From Sphingobium yanoikuyae (GTDB lineage Bacteria; Pseudomonadota; Alphaproteobacteria; Sphingomonadales; Sphingomonadaceae), in assembly GCF_013001025.1 (NCBI RefSeq), contig NZ_CP053021.1:1054001-1118000 (forward strand): a DNA stretch of 64,000 nt, written 5' to 3'. The notes beneath the pieces are model-generated. The model saw nothing but the letters and a program-made list of their open reading frames with translations. It ran no database searches and was not told where the DNA came from. The position numbers were made by a program, and so were the translations under genes. This document shows positions 51,583-58,943 of the stretch, in pieces. Each line of letters begins with the position of its first letter. The first letter of the stretch is position 1.

Positions 51583-52040
51583 GCTGCCACCGCCCGAAGG
51601 CGCGCGGCCTTCGCATCAAGGGCATCGTCCTCGCAGTCGCTGATCTCGCGCCCGCCGGGGCTATCGGGATGGTGCGCGGCGCCCTTGGCGGCGAGATAGT
51701 CGCGGGCGACCCGCTCCATTTCGTCGTGATCGATATCCTCCGGCGCGCGGACCATGAGGCAGCCGACAGGCAGCAGGAGCGACAGCAAATCGTCCGGGAT
51801 GGCGCGAGCCTCTGCCAGCGCATAGACGACGCCCATCGGGATCATTGCCGGGCGTTCCCCGCCAGGCAGCGGGAAATAGCTGGCGATCGATGAATAGCTG
51901 ATCTCAGCATCCATCGCGACGACCTTGAGGGCGATGCCCCGGCGATCGAGTTCACGGCGGATCGCGGATTGGCGCTCACGCACAATCTCGTTTCTGTCAC
52001 GCATGATGTCGGACTGCCTTTCCGTTAGCGGTTGCAGCAT
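51579..52040 (-). CDS. Phage early regulatory-region protein
   Basis: About 153 residues from ATG 52040 (alternatives: 52058 and 52004, the last with AAAGGC upstream). It contains RRELDRRGIALKVVAMDAEI then SYSSIASYFPLPGGERPAMI, a helix-turn-helix-like region typical of phage gene control. C-terminal HDEMERVARDYLAAKG and CEDDALDAKAARLRAVAA are helical. Confidence 0.65.
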   Translation of the reverse strand: MLQPLTERQSDIMRDRNEIVRERQSAIRRELDRRGIALKVVAMDAEISYSSIASYFPLPGGERPAMIPMGVVYALAEARAIPDDLLSLLLPVGCLMVRAPEDIDHDEMERVARDYLAAKGAAHHPDSPGGREISDCEDDALDAKAARLRAVAA

Positions 52041-52308
52041 GATCGAGAGTGGAAACATTGGCGCCGAGAGCCGGAGAAGGGGAACGACCCTCGGCGCCGT
52101 CCTGGGTGCGACCCTCAGGAACAGAATTGGTGGCGGACGAACGATCGCAGGGAACGGGTGCGACCGGACGCCCGCCGACGCCGCCGTTAGGCACGGTGGC
52201 GATGGCAAAGAACCGCGCCCCGAAGCCGAAGCTATGACCGCCGACCTTGACCGCGCAGGGGGCGTGGATCGGCGTGGGGGACAGGTGATCGGTGAGGGGG
52301 TGGGACAT
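51997..52308 (-). CDS. Phage early hypothetical protein
   Basis: A 103-residue protein. The beginning (MSHPLTDHLSPTPIHAPCAV, then KVGGHSFGFGARFFAIAT) looks natural; the C-terminal half is Ser/Ala/Gly-rich and overlaps the next gene's start region. Function unknown. Confidence 0.5.
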   Translation of the reverse strand: MSHPLTDHLSPTPIHAPCAVKVGGHSFGFGARFFAIATVPNGGVGGRPVAPVPCDRSSATNSVPEGRTQDGAEGRSPSPALGANVSTLDHAATANGKAVRHHA

Positions 52309-52311
52309 GTG

Positions 52312-52668
52312 CTAGGCCGTTACCTGCGGGAAACAGGGGCAATTGGCTCGCGAGCAGACGAAGCCCATGACAGCCTTCATTTCCAAGCCGCATTCGCCAC
52401 AGACGCTGACCGTGCGGTTCGGATTGAAAGGGGCGGCAGGAACCTTTGGCTTGGCAGGGATGAGCGGGACGCCGATGCGCTTCGCCTTCTCCGCTGGCGT
52501 CTCCTTGAGATCGCGCATACGGCCCTGCTCACGGATCAGGTCCAGCGCCCGCCGGCCAAGCTCTTGCTCGCGATAGGCTGGCATGGCGCACGGGCAGACG
52601 GGATCGCCGTTCTGCGGGCCGATGCAGTTGCAGGCGCGGGCGCCGCCGGATGCGCATGCGTAGCTCAC
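52312..52668 (-). CDS. Cysteine-rich early phage protein
   Basis: A 118-residue protein with Cys pairs at both ends: ACASGGARACNCIG ... VCPC near the N-terminus and CGECG ... CSRANCPC near the C-terminus. They probably bind zinc. The start is GTG 52668, overlapping the preceding stop (GTGA). Confidence 0.65.
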   Translation of the reverse strand: MSYACASGGARACNCIGPQNGDPVCPCAMPAYREQELGRRALDLIREQGRMRDLKETPAEKAKRIGVPLIPAKPKVPAAPFNPNRTVSVCGECGLEMKAVMGFVCSRANCPCFPQVTA

Positions 52669-53057
52669 GCCGCCGCGCTCGCGGGCTTGGTGGACTCTCC
52701 GGCTTCGCTAGGCTCAGATGCCTGCGAAGGAGAATCGCATGAAGTGGAAGACAACCCCGGATGGGCAGAATGTTGCAGCGTCGCCGGTCGCAGATTGGCT
52801 GACTGCGAAGATAGACGACTATTTTCTAATCCAGCTTCGGTATCAGACAGAAGATGAGCAGGGATCAGAACAGTTGCACGATCAGCCATTCGTGCTTCCT
52901 GTGGCGCTCGCTGAACAGCTTGCAGCCCAGATACTGGAAACGTGCAGGACTGGGGATGAGCGGCAGGGCAACCCCGCGTCTTTGCAGTAGCTTCCGCGTC
53001 GCTGAGCCGCTCGAGCAGCTTGCCGTAAGTCACGGGATCGAACAGGGCGCCGCTCAT
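52665..53057 (-). CDS. Early phage protein overlapping an antisense gene
   Basis: A 130-residue frame linked by stop-start overlaps to both neighbours. The N-terminus MSGALFDPVTYGKLLERLSD is convincing. The region after TKTRGC-like residue 33 is Ser/Ala-rich and lies opposite the + strand gene 52739-52990. It may be an old gene that has been invaded by that small gene, its C-terminus now being largely accidental. Confidence 0.5.
   Translation of the reverse strand: MSGALFDPVTYGKLLERLSDAEATAKTRGCPAAHPQSCTFPVSGLQAVQRAPQEARMADRATVLIPAHLLSDTEAGLENSRLSSQSANLRPATLQHSAHPGLSSTSCDSPSQASEPSEAGESTKPASAAA
52739..52990 (+). CDS. Small acidic protein antisense to an early gene (moron)
   Basis: An 83-residue protein starting MKWKTTPDGQNVAASPVADW behind GAAGGAGA. 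It continues ...FLIQLRYQTED..., then PFVLPVALAEQLAAQILETC: strands followed by an amphipathic helix, resembling the + strand gene 35217-35483 in plan. It lies wholly inside the - strand frame 52665-53057. Function unknown. Confidence 0.6.
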   Translation: MKWKTTPDGQNVAASPVADWLTAKIDDYFLIQLRYQTEDEQGSEQLHDQPFVLPVALAEQLAAQILETCRTGDERQGNPASLQ

Positions 53058-53251
53058 GCCGCCACCTGCTTGGTGGGGCGGTAGGTGGCCATGAAATGGC
53101 GGATCTTCCGCTCAGTCTCGGGCCATAGCCGGCGGCCATTGCGCAACTGGCGGACGAGGTGCCTATCCTTCATCGCGAGGTCGCCGAACGTGGCGGCTCC
53201 CAACTCCTGAGCGTCGAGAAAGGCTTCGATGTCTGAGAGTATGGTGTCCAT
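53054..53251 (-). CDS. Cro-like small DNA-binding protein
   Basis: A 65-residue protein (MDTILSDIEAFLDAQELGAA) with a helix-turn-helix region FGDLAMKDRHLVRQLRNGRR near residues 22-41. It is the first gene of the leftward early operon and is divergent from the CI-like repressor, the position of Cro. Its promoter's -10 ends 8 bases before the ATG, so the mRNA would be leaderless or nearly so. Confidence 0.75.
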   Translation of the reverse strand: MDTILSDIEAFLDAQELGAATFGDLAMKDRHLVRQLRNGRRLWPETERKIRHFMATYRPTKQVAA

Positions 53252-53259
53252 GGATGTGG

Positions 53260-53288
53260 ACTATAGGTGTGTCCAAACACACCGTCAA
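53260..53288 (-). promoter_or_regulatory. Leftward early promoter with operator in its spacer
   Basis: On the - strand TTGACG (53288-53283), a 17-base spacer and TATAGT (53265-53260) form a near-consensus sigma-70 promoter. The spacer is filled by the palindrome GGTGTGTCCAAACACACC (53266-53283), the presumed CI/Cro operator. A half site GGTGTGT is at 53289-53295. Confidence 0.85.
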
Positions 53289-53326
53289 GGTGTGTCCGAT
53301 GCCCCCTACATAAATAGCGCTTTGTC

Positions 53327-53342
53327 GTGTGATAACACACAC
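53327..53342 (+). promoter_or_regulatory. Operator at the repressor start codon
   Basis: GTGTG-ATAACA-CACAC has the same arms and 6-base gap as the promoter operators. It ends one base before the ATG of the CI-like gene at 53343, so binding there would block repressor synthesis (autoregulation). Confidence 0.65.
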
Positions 53343-54083
53343 ATGTCTAAGCAGCCGTTTCCCATTGATGCAGTCCGCGAGTCCATCCGAAGAATGATGG
53401 ATGAGCGGGGCGATAAAGCTAAACCACTGGCGATTGGTCTCGGCCTCAGTGAGACCGGTATTCGCGACATTTTCCTTGAAAAGACGAAAAGCGTCGGCGG
53501 GCCTAAACTTGCTGTTATCGCTAGGCATTATGGTGTCACGGTTGACGAAATCATGGCCGGAACCGCCACAACTGTCGGTCTCCCCGAGCGTCCGAAGTCG
53601 AACGCGCGGCCTGTCGAATTTGAAGGTGCGTCGCTAGAGCGGCTGCCTGAAAATCTGCCGGTATATGGCACGGCATTGGGAGCGGAGATGCTGATTGAAG
53701 GGGAGAGGATCGAGCAGACGACGCTGAACACCGGCGATGTTATCGAATACAGAAAGCGGCCGCCGATCTCGCATGGCGTGGAGAAGGTCTATGGCCTCTA
53801 CGTGCAAGGTTCCAGCATGTATCCGGCTCACCGCGACGGTGCGTTTCTATTCGCCCAGCGGGACGCCAGGCTGCGGGTCGATGATGATGTTGTGGTCTAT
53901 CTTCGCCCCAAGGATGAAAGCGACGATGGCTCGCGCGCGGTATGCGTGCTGGTGAAGCGTTTGGTCAGGCGATCAGCGCAGTATGTCGAGCTGGAGCAAT
54001 ACAATCCGGCAAAAGTGTTTCGCATCGATATGGCCGAGGTGTTGCGGATTGATCGGGTTTTGACGGCGGACGATTACACCTAG
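53343..54083 (+). CDS. CI/LexA-type repressor with S24 peptidase domain
   Basis: A 246-residue protein. The N-terminal helix-turn-helix has AKPLAIGLGLSETGIRDIFL, then PKLAVIARHYGVTVDEIMAG. The C-terminal S24 part has EKVYGLYVQGSSMYPAHRDG (catalytic Ser) and VVYLRPKDESDDGSRAVCVL followed by VKRLVRRS (catalytic Lys). It keeps the prophage silent and would self-cleave when RecA is activated. The start ATG 53343 lies within the operator region and lacks a clear Shine-Dalgarno. Confidence 0.9.
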   Translation: MSKQPFPIDAVRESIRRMMDERGDKAKPLAIGLGLSETGIRDIFLEKTKSVGGPKLAVIARHYGVTVDEIMAGTATTVGLPERPKSNARPVEFEGASLERLPENLPVYGTALGAEMLIEGERIEQTTLNTGDVIEYRKRPPISHGVEKVYGLYVQGSSMYPAHRDGAFLFAQRDARLRVDDDVVVYLRPKDESDDGSRAVCVLVKRLVRRSAQYVELEQYNPAKVFRIDMAEVLRIDRVLTADDYT

Positions 54084-54146
54084 CGGGGCAGGGCGTTTCC
54101 TATCGGGATTTGGATGGGGATAAGTCCGCGGCGGACAACGTTATCC

Positions 54147-54289
54147 GGAAATCATTTCCGAGTGGAAGTTACTTCCGTCGCCTGAGCGGGCGGCTGGAAC
54201 GTTCCCTGAGTGGGATCGTTGATTCGGAAAGTGGGTGAAGGGCGGCTGGCTGCGTCATTTACGTACCGCCTGTTCAGGTACGTAAATGA
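54147..54289. promoter_or_regulatory. Palindrome-rich region after the repressor gene
   Basis: The 313-base gap 54084-54396 has no gene but several perfect symmetries: GGAAATCATTTCC (54147-54159), GGAAGTTACTTCC (54164-54176, centre 17 bases on), GGAACGTTCC (54196-54205), and a 13-bp inverted repeat TCATTTACGTACC / GGTACGTAAATGA (54255-54267 and 54277-54289). The first three share GGAA...TTCC arms, suggesting binding sites of one protein. Confidence 0.55.
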
Positions 54290-54396
54290 TAAATCGGCCC
54301 CTGTCAATTTAGTGCGAATTGCACTATTTCAAGCGAAGGTTGAAACGCCTCGTTAATCCGATCCGCGCTACAACCGTTTAGAAAGGAGCAACTGAA

Positions 54397-54564
54397 ATGG
54401 TAGCGATGCGTAAGCCCTTTGGCTTCTCGCGCGGTCATGTGACCCAGCGCGCCACTGCTGCTGCTTTCAAGGTGGGCGAGAAGGCCTACAAGAAGAGCGG
54501 CGGCGCCACGCCGATGCTCAAAGAGGTAGCTCGCCTCTATAAGGAAAGCATTAAAGCGGAGTAA
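54397..54564 (+). CDS. Small basic protein upstream of a GNAT gene (possible antitoxin)
   Basis: A 55-residue protein (MVAMRKPFGFSRGHVTQRAT, then KKSGGATPMLKEVARLYKES) with AAAGGAGC upstream. It is separated by 4 bases from the GNAT gene. Pairs of a small protein and a TacT/AtaT-type GNAT are often toxin-antitoxin systems, but no ribbon-helix-helix is obvious here. Confidence 0.6.
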   Translation: MVAMRKPFGFSRGHVTQRATAAAFKVGEKAYKKSGGATPMLKEVARLYKESIKAE

Positions 54565-54568
54565 CGGC

Positions 54569-55096
54569 TTGGCGGACCAGGGGGAGGGGCCGCCACCGAT
54601 CGACTTCTGGCACGTCACCGAGGAAGCGTGCGGGCAGGCTTTCAGTTGTGGCGAAAAGGACATCGACAAGTATTTCGCGCGCGAAGCGTGGAAGGCGCAT
54701 TCTCGCGGATCCCATCGCATAACCTGCGCTTCGCTAAAAACTGCGAAAGCTCCTGCGGGCTTTGCATCTTACGCTTGCGCAACCGAGGTGGCTAGCAAGC
54801 TGCCAGGGAAATATCATTTGTTTGGCGGAGGCGATCGGTTCCCCTGCCTGCAACTGGTCTGGCTTGGCGTGCATCGACCTATGCAAGGCCAGAAGATTGG
54901 GAAGCGGCTTGTCGGTAGTGTGATCGCGACCTTCGCAGAAGTCGGTTATAAAATCGGGCTACCGCATCTGGTGCTTGTCCCAATCAGCGAAGAAGTGAAG
55001 CCGTTCTATCATTCGCTTGGGTTTGAGGACTATGACAAGGGGAGCAAAATGTTCCTGCCACTCCAAGCAGCGCTAGAAGTCTTTCCTCAAGAATAA
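54569..55096 (+). CDS. GNAT N-acetyltransferase (TacT/AtaT-like)
   Basis: A 175-residue protein from TTG 54569. The N-terminal FSCGEKDIDKYFAREAWKAH matches the FxCGxxxLDxxL pattern of toxin-type GNATs. The acetyl-CoA loop HRPMQGQKIGKRLVGSVI and the C-terminal PFYHSLGFEDYDKGS are present. TacT/AtaT toxins acetylate aminoacyl-tRNA; whether this protein does so is inference. A terminator follows. Confidence 0.75.
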   Translation: MADQGEGPPPIDFWHVTEEACGQAFSCGEKDIDKYFAREAWKAHSRGSHRITCASLKTAKAPAGFASYACATEVASKLPGKYHLFGGGDRFPCLQLVWLGVHRPMQGQKIGKRLVGSVIATFAEVGYKIGLPHLVLVPISEEVKPFYHSLGFEDYDKGSKMFLPLQAALEVFPQE

Positions 55097-55124
55097 CCCT
55101 TCCGAACATCCCACGCCTTCACCG

Positions 55125-55156
55125 CCCCGCCCGACCAGCTCGAGGCGGGGTCTTTC
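55125..55156 (+). terminator. Intrinsic terminator after the GNAT gene
   Basis: CCCCGCC (55125-55131) pairs with GGCGGGG (55144-55150) over a 12-base loop and is followed by TCTTTC. Confidence 0.7.
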
Positions 55157-55278
55157 ATGGCTCCTCCCTCTTGAAGAATCGAGCCGCTCTTTGGTAAATT
55201 CGGAGCGTCCCAAGACTCGCCGCCTGGGATAGCGGTCTCTCAACGAGGTCGCTTTTGTTCAACTCAAGGAGGAGCAAA

Positions 55279-55461
55279 ATGCGCAGAATTTCGGAAAAGG
55301 CCTATTATGAGCGCCGCGCCAGGACTGAGATCCGGAAAGCCAATATGACCAGCGATCCGTCAGCCAAGCGGGTTCATCTCGCTCTGGCGGCCAACTATCT
55401 CAAGCACGTTCGCTCAATGGAGGCGGATGCTGAACAGGGCGGCGATCTTGAGATGGCTTAG
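55279..55461 (+). CDS. Small conserved-type hypothetical protein
   Basis: A 60-residue, charged helical protein (MRRISEKAYYERRARTEIRK, then AKRVHLALAANYLKHV) behind AAGGAGGAGCAAA. It resembles small sphingomonad chromosomal proteins with YxERRAxxE helices. Strong terminators stand on both sides, so it is its own unit. Confidence 0.6.
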   Translation: MRRISEKAYYERRARTEIRKANMTSDPSAKRVHLALAANYLKHVRSMEADAEQGGDLEMA

Positions 55462-55544
55462 GCGTCGGTCTGCCACATCGTCGTAACACAACCCTGCTCT
55501 AGCGGCTGACGGCGGCATACCCCTGCTCGCCTTCCTCCCCCACT

Positions 55545-55578
55545 AGCCCCGCGCGCTCGTTCGCTGCGGGGCTTTTTT
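55545..55578 (+). terminator. Strong intrinsic terminator
   Basis: AGCCCCGC (55545-55552) pairs perfectly with GCGGGGCT (55566-55573) and is followed by a T-run to 55578. It separates the lysogeny genes from the rightward early promoter. Confidence 0.85.
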
Positions 55579-55593
55579 GTGGGCGCATAAAAA

Positions 55594-55646
55594 TGTGTGC
55601 CCAAACACACTTCTCTATTGACGGTGTGTCAAAACACACCTTATAA
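55594..55646 (+). promoter_or_regulatory. Rightward early promoter with two operators
   Basis: TTGACG (55618-55623), a 17-base spacer and TTATAA (55641-55646) form the promoter. The spacer and adjacent base hold the palindrome GGTGTGTCAAAACACACC (55623-55640). A second site of the same type, GTGTG-CCCAAA-CACAC, is at 55595-55610. The design is the same as the leftward promoter, so one repressor should control both. Confidence 0.85.
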
Positions 55647-55717
55647 CACCTCCATCAGCCGGTGAGCCGAAAGCGCAGACCCGGCACCAGCGGGAAACCG
55701 CGAGATGGAGCCACCAC

Positions 55718-56017
55718 ATGCGCATCATTCCATGGCAGGACACTCCGCAGGCGATCGCGATCCTCGCGTCCTGCGCGATCGAACCGCCGGCCAAGCTGCG
55801 GCACGTCAAGCAGTTCTACCTGACCAGCGACGAATGGCTGGCCTACGACGAGAGCGACGAACGTGTCACCAAGCTGTCGGCCATCCAGAACGAGCATTTC
55901 CTTGCCGCAGAACGCCTTGGTGGCCGTGAAGCCGCGCGCATCGCTGTCGGCCTGAGCGTTGATGAAGCGATCGACATTGCGGTCGCGGTCAATGCGGGGC
56001 GGGGGATTGCGGCATGA
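55718..56017 (+). CDS. Early phage hypothetical protein
   Basis: A 99-residue protein (MRIIPWQDTPQAIAILASCA), the first gene of the rightward early operon about 65 bases after the expected start of transcription. The C-terminal AAERLGGREAARIAVGLSVD part is helical. Function unknown. Confidence 0.65.
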   Translation: MRIIPWQDTPQAIAILASCAIEPPAKLRHVKQFYLTSDEWLAYDESDERVTKLSAIQNEHFLAAERLGGREAARIAVGLSVDEAIDIAVAVNAGRGIAA

Positions 56018-56391
56018 CCATCGCCACCCTCATCGACGCAACGTCGCACACCGCCCTGGGAGCGGCTGCCGAGAAGGCGGGCAACTGGCTGGTGACCGCC
56101 AAGCCCGTGATCCGCGCCATGATCGCGCTGTTCGACATGGACGCGAACGAGTTGTCGGGATGCGATCCGCGCACCTTCGACGCCGCCTGGCCGCATATCG
56201 AAAAGGCCGCCAACCGCCTGCACCAGCAGATCGAGGATATCCGCGAGGAAGCCATCTGCGACCACAGCGTGAGCGGCACCAGCGAAATGACCGAAGCCGA
56301 ATGGGGTGCGGTCGAAGAGTTCAACGATGCGCTGCGCCGGGACGTGGTTTCCGTGTCGATGGCCATAAGGATTGTGAGGAGCGAAGCATGA
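56014..56391 (+). CDS. Early phage hypothetical protein
   Basis: A 125-residue acidic helical protein (MTIATLIDATSHTALGAAAE). It overlaps both neighbours (ATGA). No domain is recognised. Confidence 0.65.
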   Translation: MTIATLIDATSHTALGAAAEKAGNWLVTAKPVIRAMIALFDMDANELSGCDPRTFDAAWPHIEKAANRLHQQIEDIREEAICDHSVSGTSEMTEAEWGAVEEFNDALRRDVVSVSMAIRIVRSEA

Positions 56392-56693
56392 CGCACTACC
56401 TCAACGGCTTTGCGCCAGACATCGAATGCACGACCTGCAACGGCCATGGCGAAGTGTGCGGGGTCAACCCGAACCGACGGTCGCGCTTCGTCGGCATGGA
56501 TGATCTTTCGCCGGATGATTTCATGGTCGAGTGCAGCGACTGCGCTGGCCATGGCTGGCGTCCGATGACGCAGGACGAAATGGACGACGCTGCGGCCGAT
56601 GCCTTTTCTGACATGTGCGAGGGTGAACCGCCGGTCAGCATGGATGAAATGCACCAGCGCGCCCACCGCGAGAAGATGGAGGCCCGGTCATGA
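56388..56693 (+). CDS. Small protein with DnaJ-type zinc motif
   Basis: A 101-residue protein with two CxxCxGHG-type repeats (CTTCNGHGEV near residue 14; CSDCAGHGWR near residue 48), which together make a DnaJ-like zinc centre. The C-terminal half is acidic with DEMDDAAADAFSDMCE. Possibly a regulator or chaperone-like factor. Confidence 0.7.
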   Translation: MTHYLNGFAPDIECTTCNGHGEVCGVNPNRRSRFVGMDDLSPDDFMVECSDCAGHGWRPMTQDEMDDAAADAFSDMCEGEPPVSMDEMHQRAHREKMEARS

Positions 56694-56830
56694 CCGACAC
56701 CATCCGCCAGATCATATCCGCCCTGACCAACCGCGACGCCCGCATCGGCCTCCACCCTCCATATGCCGAGCTGATCGGGGCGGGGGCTGTGGTGTTCATG
56801 ATGGGGTTGTTGGTGGGGTCGCACCTTTGA
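56690..56830 (+). CDS. Small membrane protein of 46 residues
   Basis: MTDTIRQIISALTNRDARIG is followed by a hydrophobic segment AELIGAGAVVFMMGLLVGSH. The start overlaps the previous stop as ATGA. Function unknown. Confidence 0.6.
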   Translation: MTDTIRQIISALTNRDARIGLHPPYAELIGAGAVVFMMGLLVGSHL

Positions 56831-56865
56831 CCGCCGAAACTCCCGATATCGCGAAAGGAACTGAC

Positions 56866-58110
56866 ATGGCCATCGCGCCTGCGAATGAAATCGTGCCCGC
56901 CGCAGCCAGCAATGCAGCCGCTGCCGTCGTCCTGTTCGATCAGGACAAGTTTGACGCCTTCTATGCCAAGCTGCAGGCGGACATCGACGCTGTGCCGGTT
57001 GATCTGACCACCAAGAAGGGCCGCGATGCCATCGCGTCGGCCGCTGCAAAGGTGCGCACCGAGAAGGCCAGCATCGATCGGGACCGCAAGCGCCTGACGC
57101 AGGAATGGCGGGACAATACCGCGCTGGTAAATGGCGCGTGGAAGGGGATCGAGGCGCGGCTTGACGATTTGGCCGTCAGTGCGCGCAAACCCCTGACCGA
57201 TTGGGAAGAGGCGGAGAAGTCGCGCATCGCGGCGATCGAGGGCATGATTGCCCAGCTCAAAGCCCATGCCCGCGTCGATAGCCTCGACACCGCCGCCATG
57301 GTCCGCGAGCGCGGCACTCAGGTGTGGTGCATCACGCTCGATCCCGATGTCTATCAGGAGCGCCTGGCCGAGGTCGAGCAGATCAAGGCCGAGGCCGTGG
57401 ATGCGCTCAAGAATGCGCTTGCCCGGCTGACCAAGGAAGAGGCGGATCGCGCTGAACTGGAGCGCCTGCGTGCCGCTGAAGCTGAGCGTGAAGCTGCTGA
57501 TGCAGCGAAGCGAGAAGAGGAGGAGCGCGCGGAAGGAAAGCGTCGCCACGCTCGGGATGTCATCGCTCATATCGAGCAGTGCGGCCTCGGGATGATCGGC
57601 GGCAAAACCTACCCATACGTCATTCTCATGCGCGAGCTGGAAGAGAAGATCGAAATGGGGGAGGCCGCGAAGCAGGCCTATGGGGACATGGCTCAAGATG
57701 TTGAGCGTGTCCGGTTCTCCACACTGGAGCGGCTTAAGGAAGCGGCCAAAGCCCAAGCTGAGCGTGCCGAGCGTGAAGCAGCCGAGGAAGCGAGGCGGCA
57801 GGCGCTCGAAGAATCCGAACGCGAGAAGCAGGCGGAAATCGACAAGGCAAACCGCCGTGCCGAGGAAGCCGAGCGCGCCGCACAGGCCGAACGCGACCGG
57901 ATCGCCAAGGAAGAGGCTGACCGGCAGGCAGAAGCTAATCGCATCGCCGCCGAGCAGGCGCGCCGCGAGGCTGACCAAGCGCACCGCACCAGCGTCAAGA
58001 CCGCCGCCAAGCAGGCACTCATGACCTGCGGCGCCGACGAGGAAACCGCCCGCAAGATCGTGGTCGCCATCCTTGCCGGCGAAGTCCCCAACGTCACGCT
58101 GAGGTTCTGA
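56866..58110 (+). CDS. Early phage coiled-coil protein (recombination operon)
   Basis: A 414-residue protein (MAIAPANEIVPAAASNAAAA) with AAAGGAA upstream. Residues 45-110 hold KGRDAIASAAAKVRTEKASI and KPLTDWEEAEKSRI, matching the DUF1351-like recombination-associated group. Residues 185-390 are an extreme Ala/Glu/Arg coiled coil. Only 2 bases separate it from the YqaJ exonuclease gene. It probably assists recombination. Confidence 0.7.
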   Translation: MAIAPANEIVPAAASNAAAAVVLFDQDKFDAFYAKLQADIDAVPVDLTTKKGRDAIASAAAKVRTEKASIDRDRKRLTQEWRDNTALVNGAWKGIEARLDDLAVSARKPLTDWEEAEKSRIAAIEGMIAQLKAHARVDSLDTAAMVRERGTQVWCITLDPDVYQERLAEVEQIKAEAVDALKNALARLTKEEADRAELERLRAAEAEREAADAAKREEEERAEGKRRHARDVIAHIEQCGLGMIGGKTYPYVILMRELEEKIEMGEAAKQAYGDMAQDVERVRFSTLERLKEAAKAQAERAEREAAEEARRQALEESEREKQAEIDKANRRAEEAERAAQAERDRIAKEEADRQAEANRIAAEQARREADQAHRTSVKTAAKQALMTCGADEETARKIVVAILAGEVPNVTLRF

Positions 58111-58112
58111 CC

Positions 58113-58943
58113 ATGACGGACAATCCCTTTGCCCTCGATTATGTCGAGCCGCGCCAGGACGACATATTCGACGCTTTCGACCGTGAGCGCGTGGAGCAGA
58201 TCAAGCCGGAGCCGAAGGTGGAACCGAAAGGTGGCGCCACCGGCAAGGGCAAGGTCATCCACGACCACATGGAACAGGGCAGCATGGAATGGCTGCAAGC
58301 CCGCTGCGGCCTGATCACCGCCAGCGAAATGAAGCTGATCATCAACGCGCCGCCCAAGGAAGAAACGCGGGTCAAGAAGAACGGTGAACCCTACAAGCAG
58401 CGCGAATGGAATGTTGTCGCTGATGACGATGCTTGCCGGAAGCATATCTACGAACTGGCAGCCCAGCGGATCACCAATTTCGTGGAACCGCTGTTCCAGA
58501 CCTTCGACATGATCCGCGGTCAGAACGACGAAGCGGAAGCGCGGGCGCGCTATGCTGAGCAGTTCGGCCCCGTCCAGGAAGTCGGTTTCATCACCAACGA
58601 CAAATGGGGCTTCACGCTGGGCTATTCGCCTGACGGCATCCCTGTCGGCACGCGCGGCGCGATCGAGTGCAAGAGCCGCAAGCAGAAGTATCAGGTGCAG
58701 ACGGTGGTGGAGCATGCCCTGACCGGCGCGATCCCGTCTGAGTTCATCATGCAGCACCAGACCGGCCTGATGGTCGGCGAACTCGACTGGATCGACTTCA
58801 TCAGCTTCTCCGACAAGCTGCCGATGGCCGTGATCCGGGTCTACCCCGACCACATCATTCAGGCGGCGATCGAAGAGGCCGCCGCCGCCGCAGAGGCGAA
58901 AATCGCCAAGATCATCGAAATCTATCAGGAGCAGACACAATGA
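58113..58943 (+). CDS. YqaJ-type (lambda-exonuclease family) recombinase exonuclease
   Basis: A 276-residue exonuclease. QGSMEWLQARCGLITASEMK near residue 52 is the family's entry motif. LGYSPDGIPVGTRGAIECKS near residue 170 carries the catalytic D...E-x-K. It trims double-stranded ends for phage recombination. It overlaps the ATPase gene by 4 bases. Confidence 0.88.
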   Translation: MTDNPFALDYVEPRQDDIFDAFDRERVEQIKPEPKVEPKGGATGKGKVIHDHMEQGSMEWLQARCGLITASEMKLIINAPPKEETRVKKNGEPYKQREWNVVADDDACRKHIYELAAQRITNFVEPLFQTFDMIRGQNDEAEARARYAEQFGPVQEVGFITNDKWGFTLGYSPDGIPVGTRGAIECKSRKQKYQVQTVVEHALTGAIPSEFIMQHQTGLMVGELDWIDFISFSDKLPMAVIRVYPDHIIQAAIEEAAAAAEAKIAKIIEIYQEQTQ

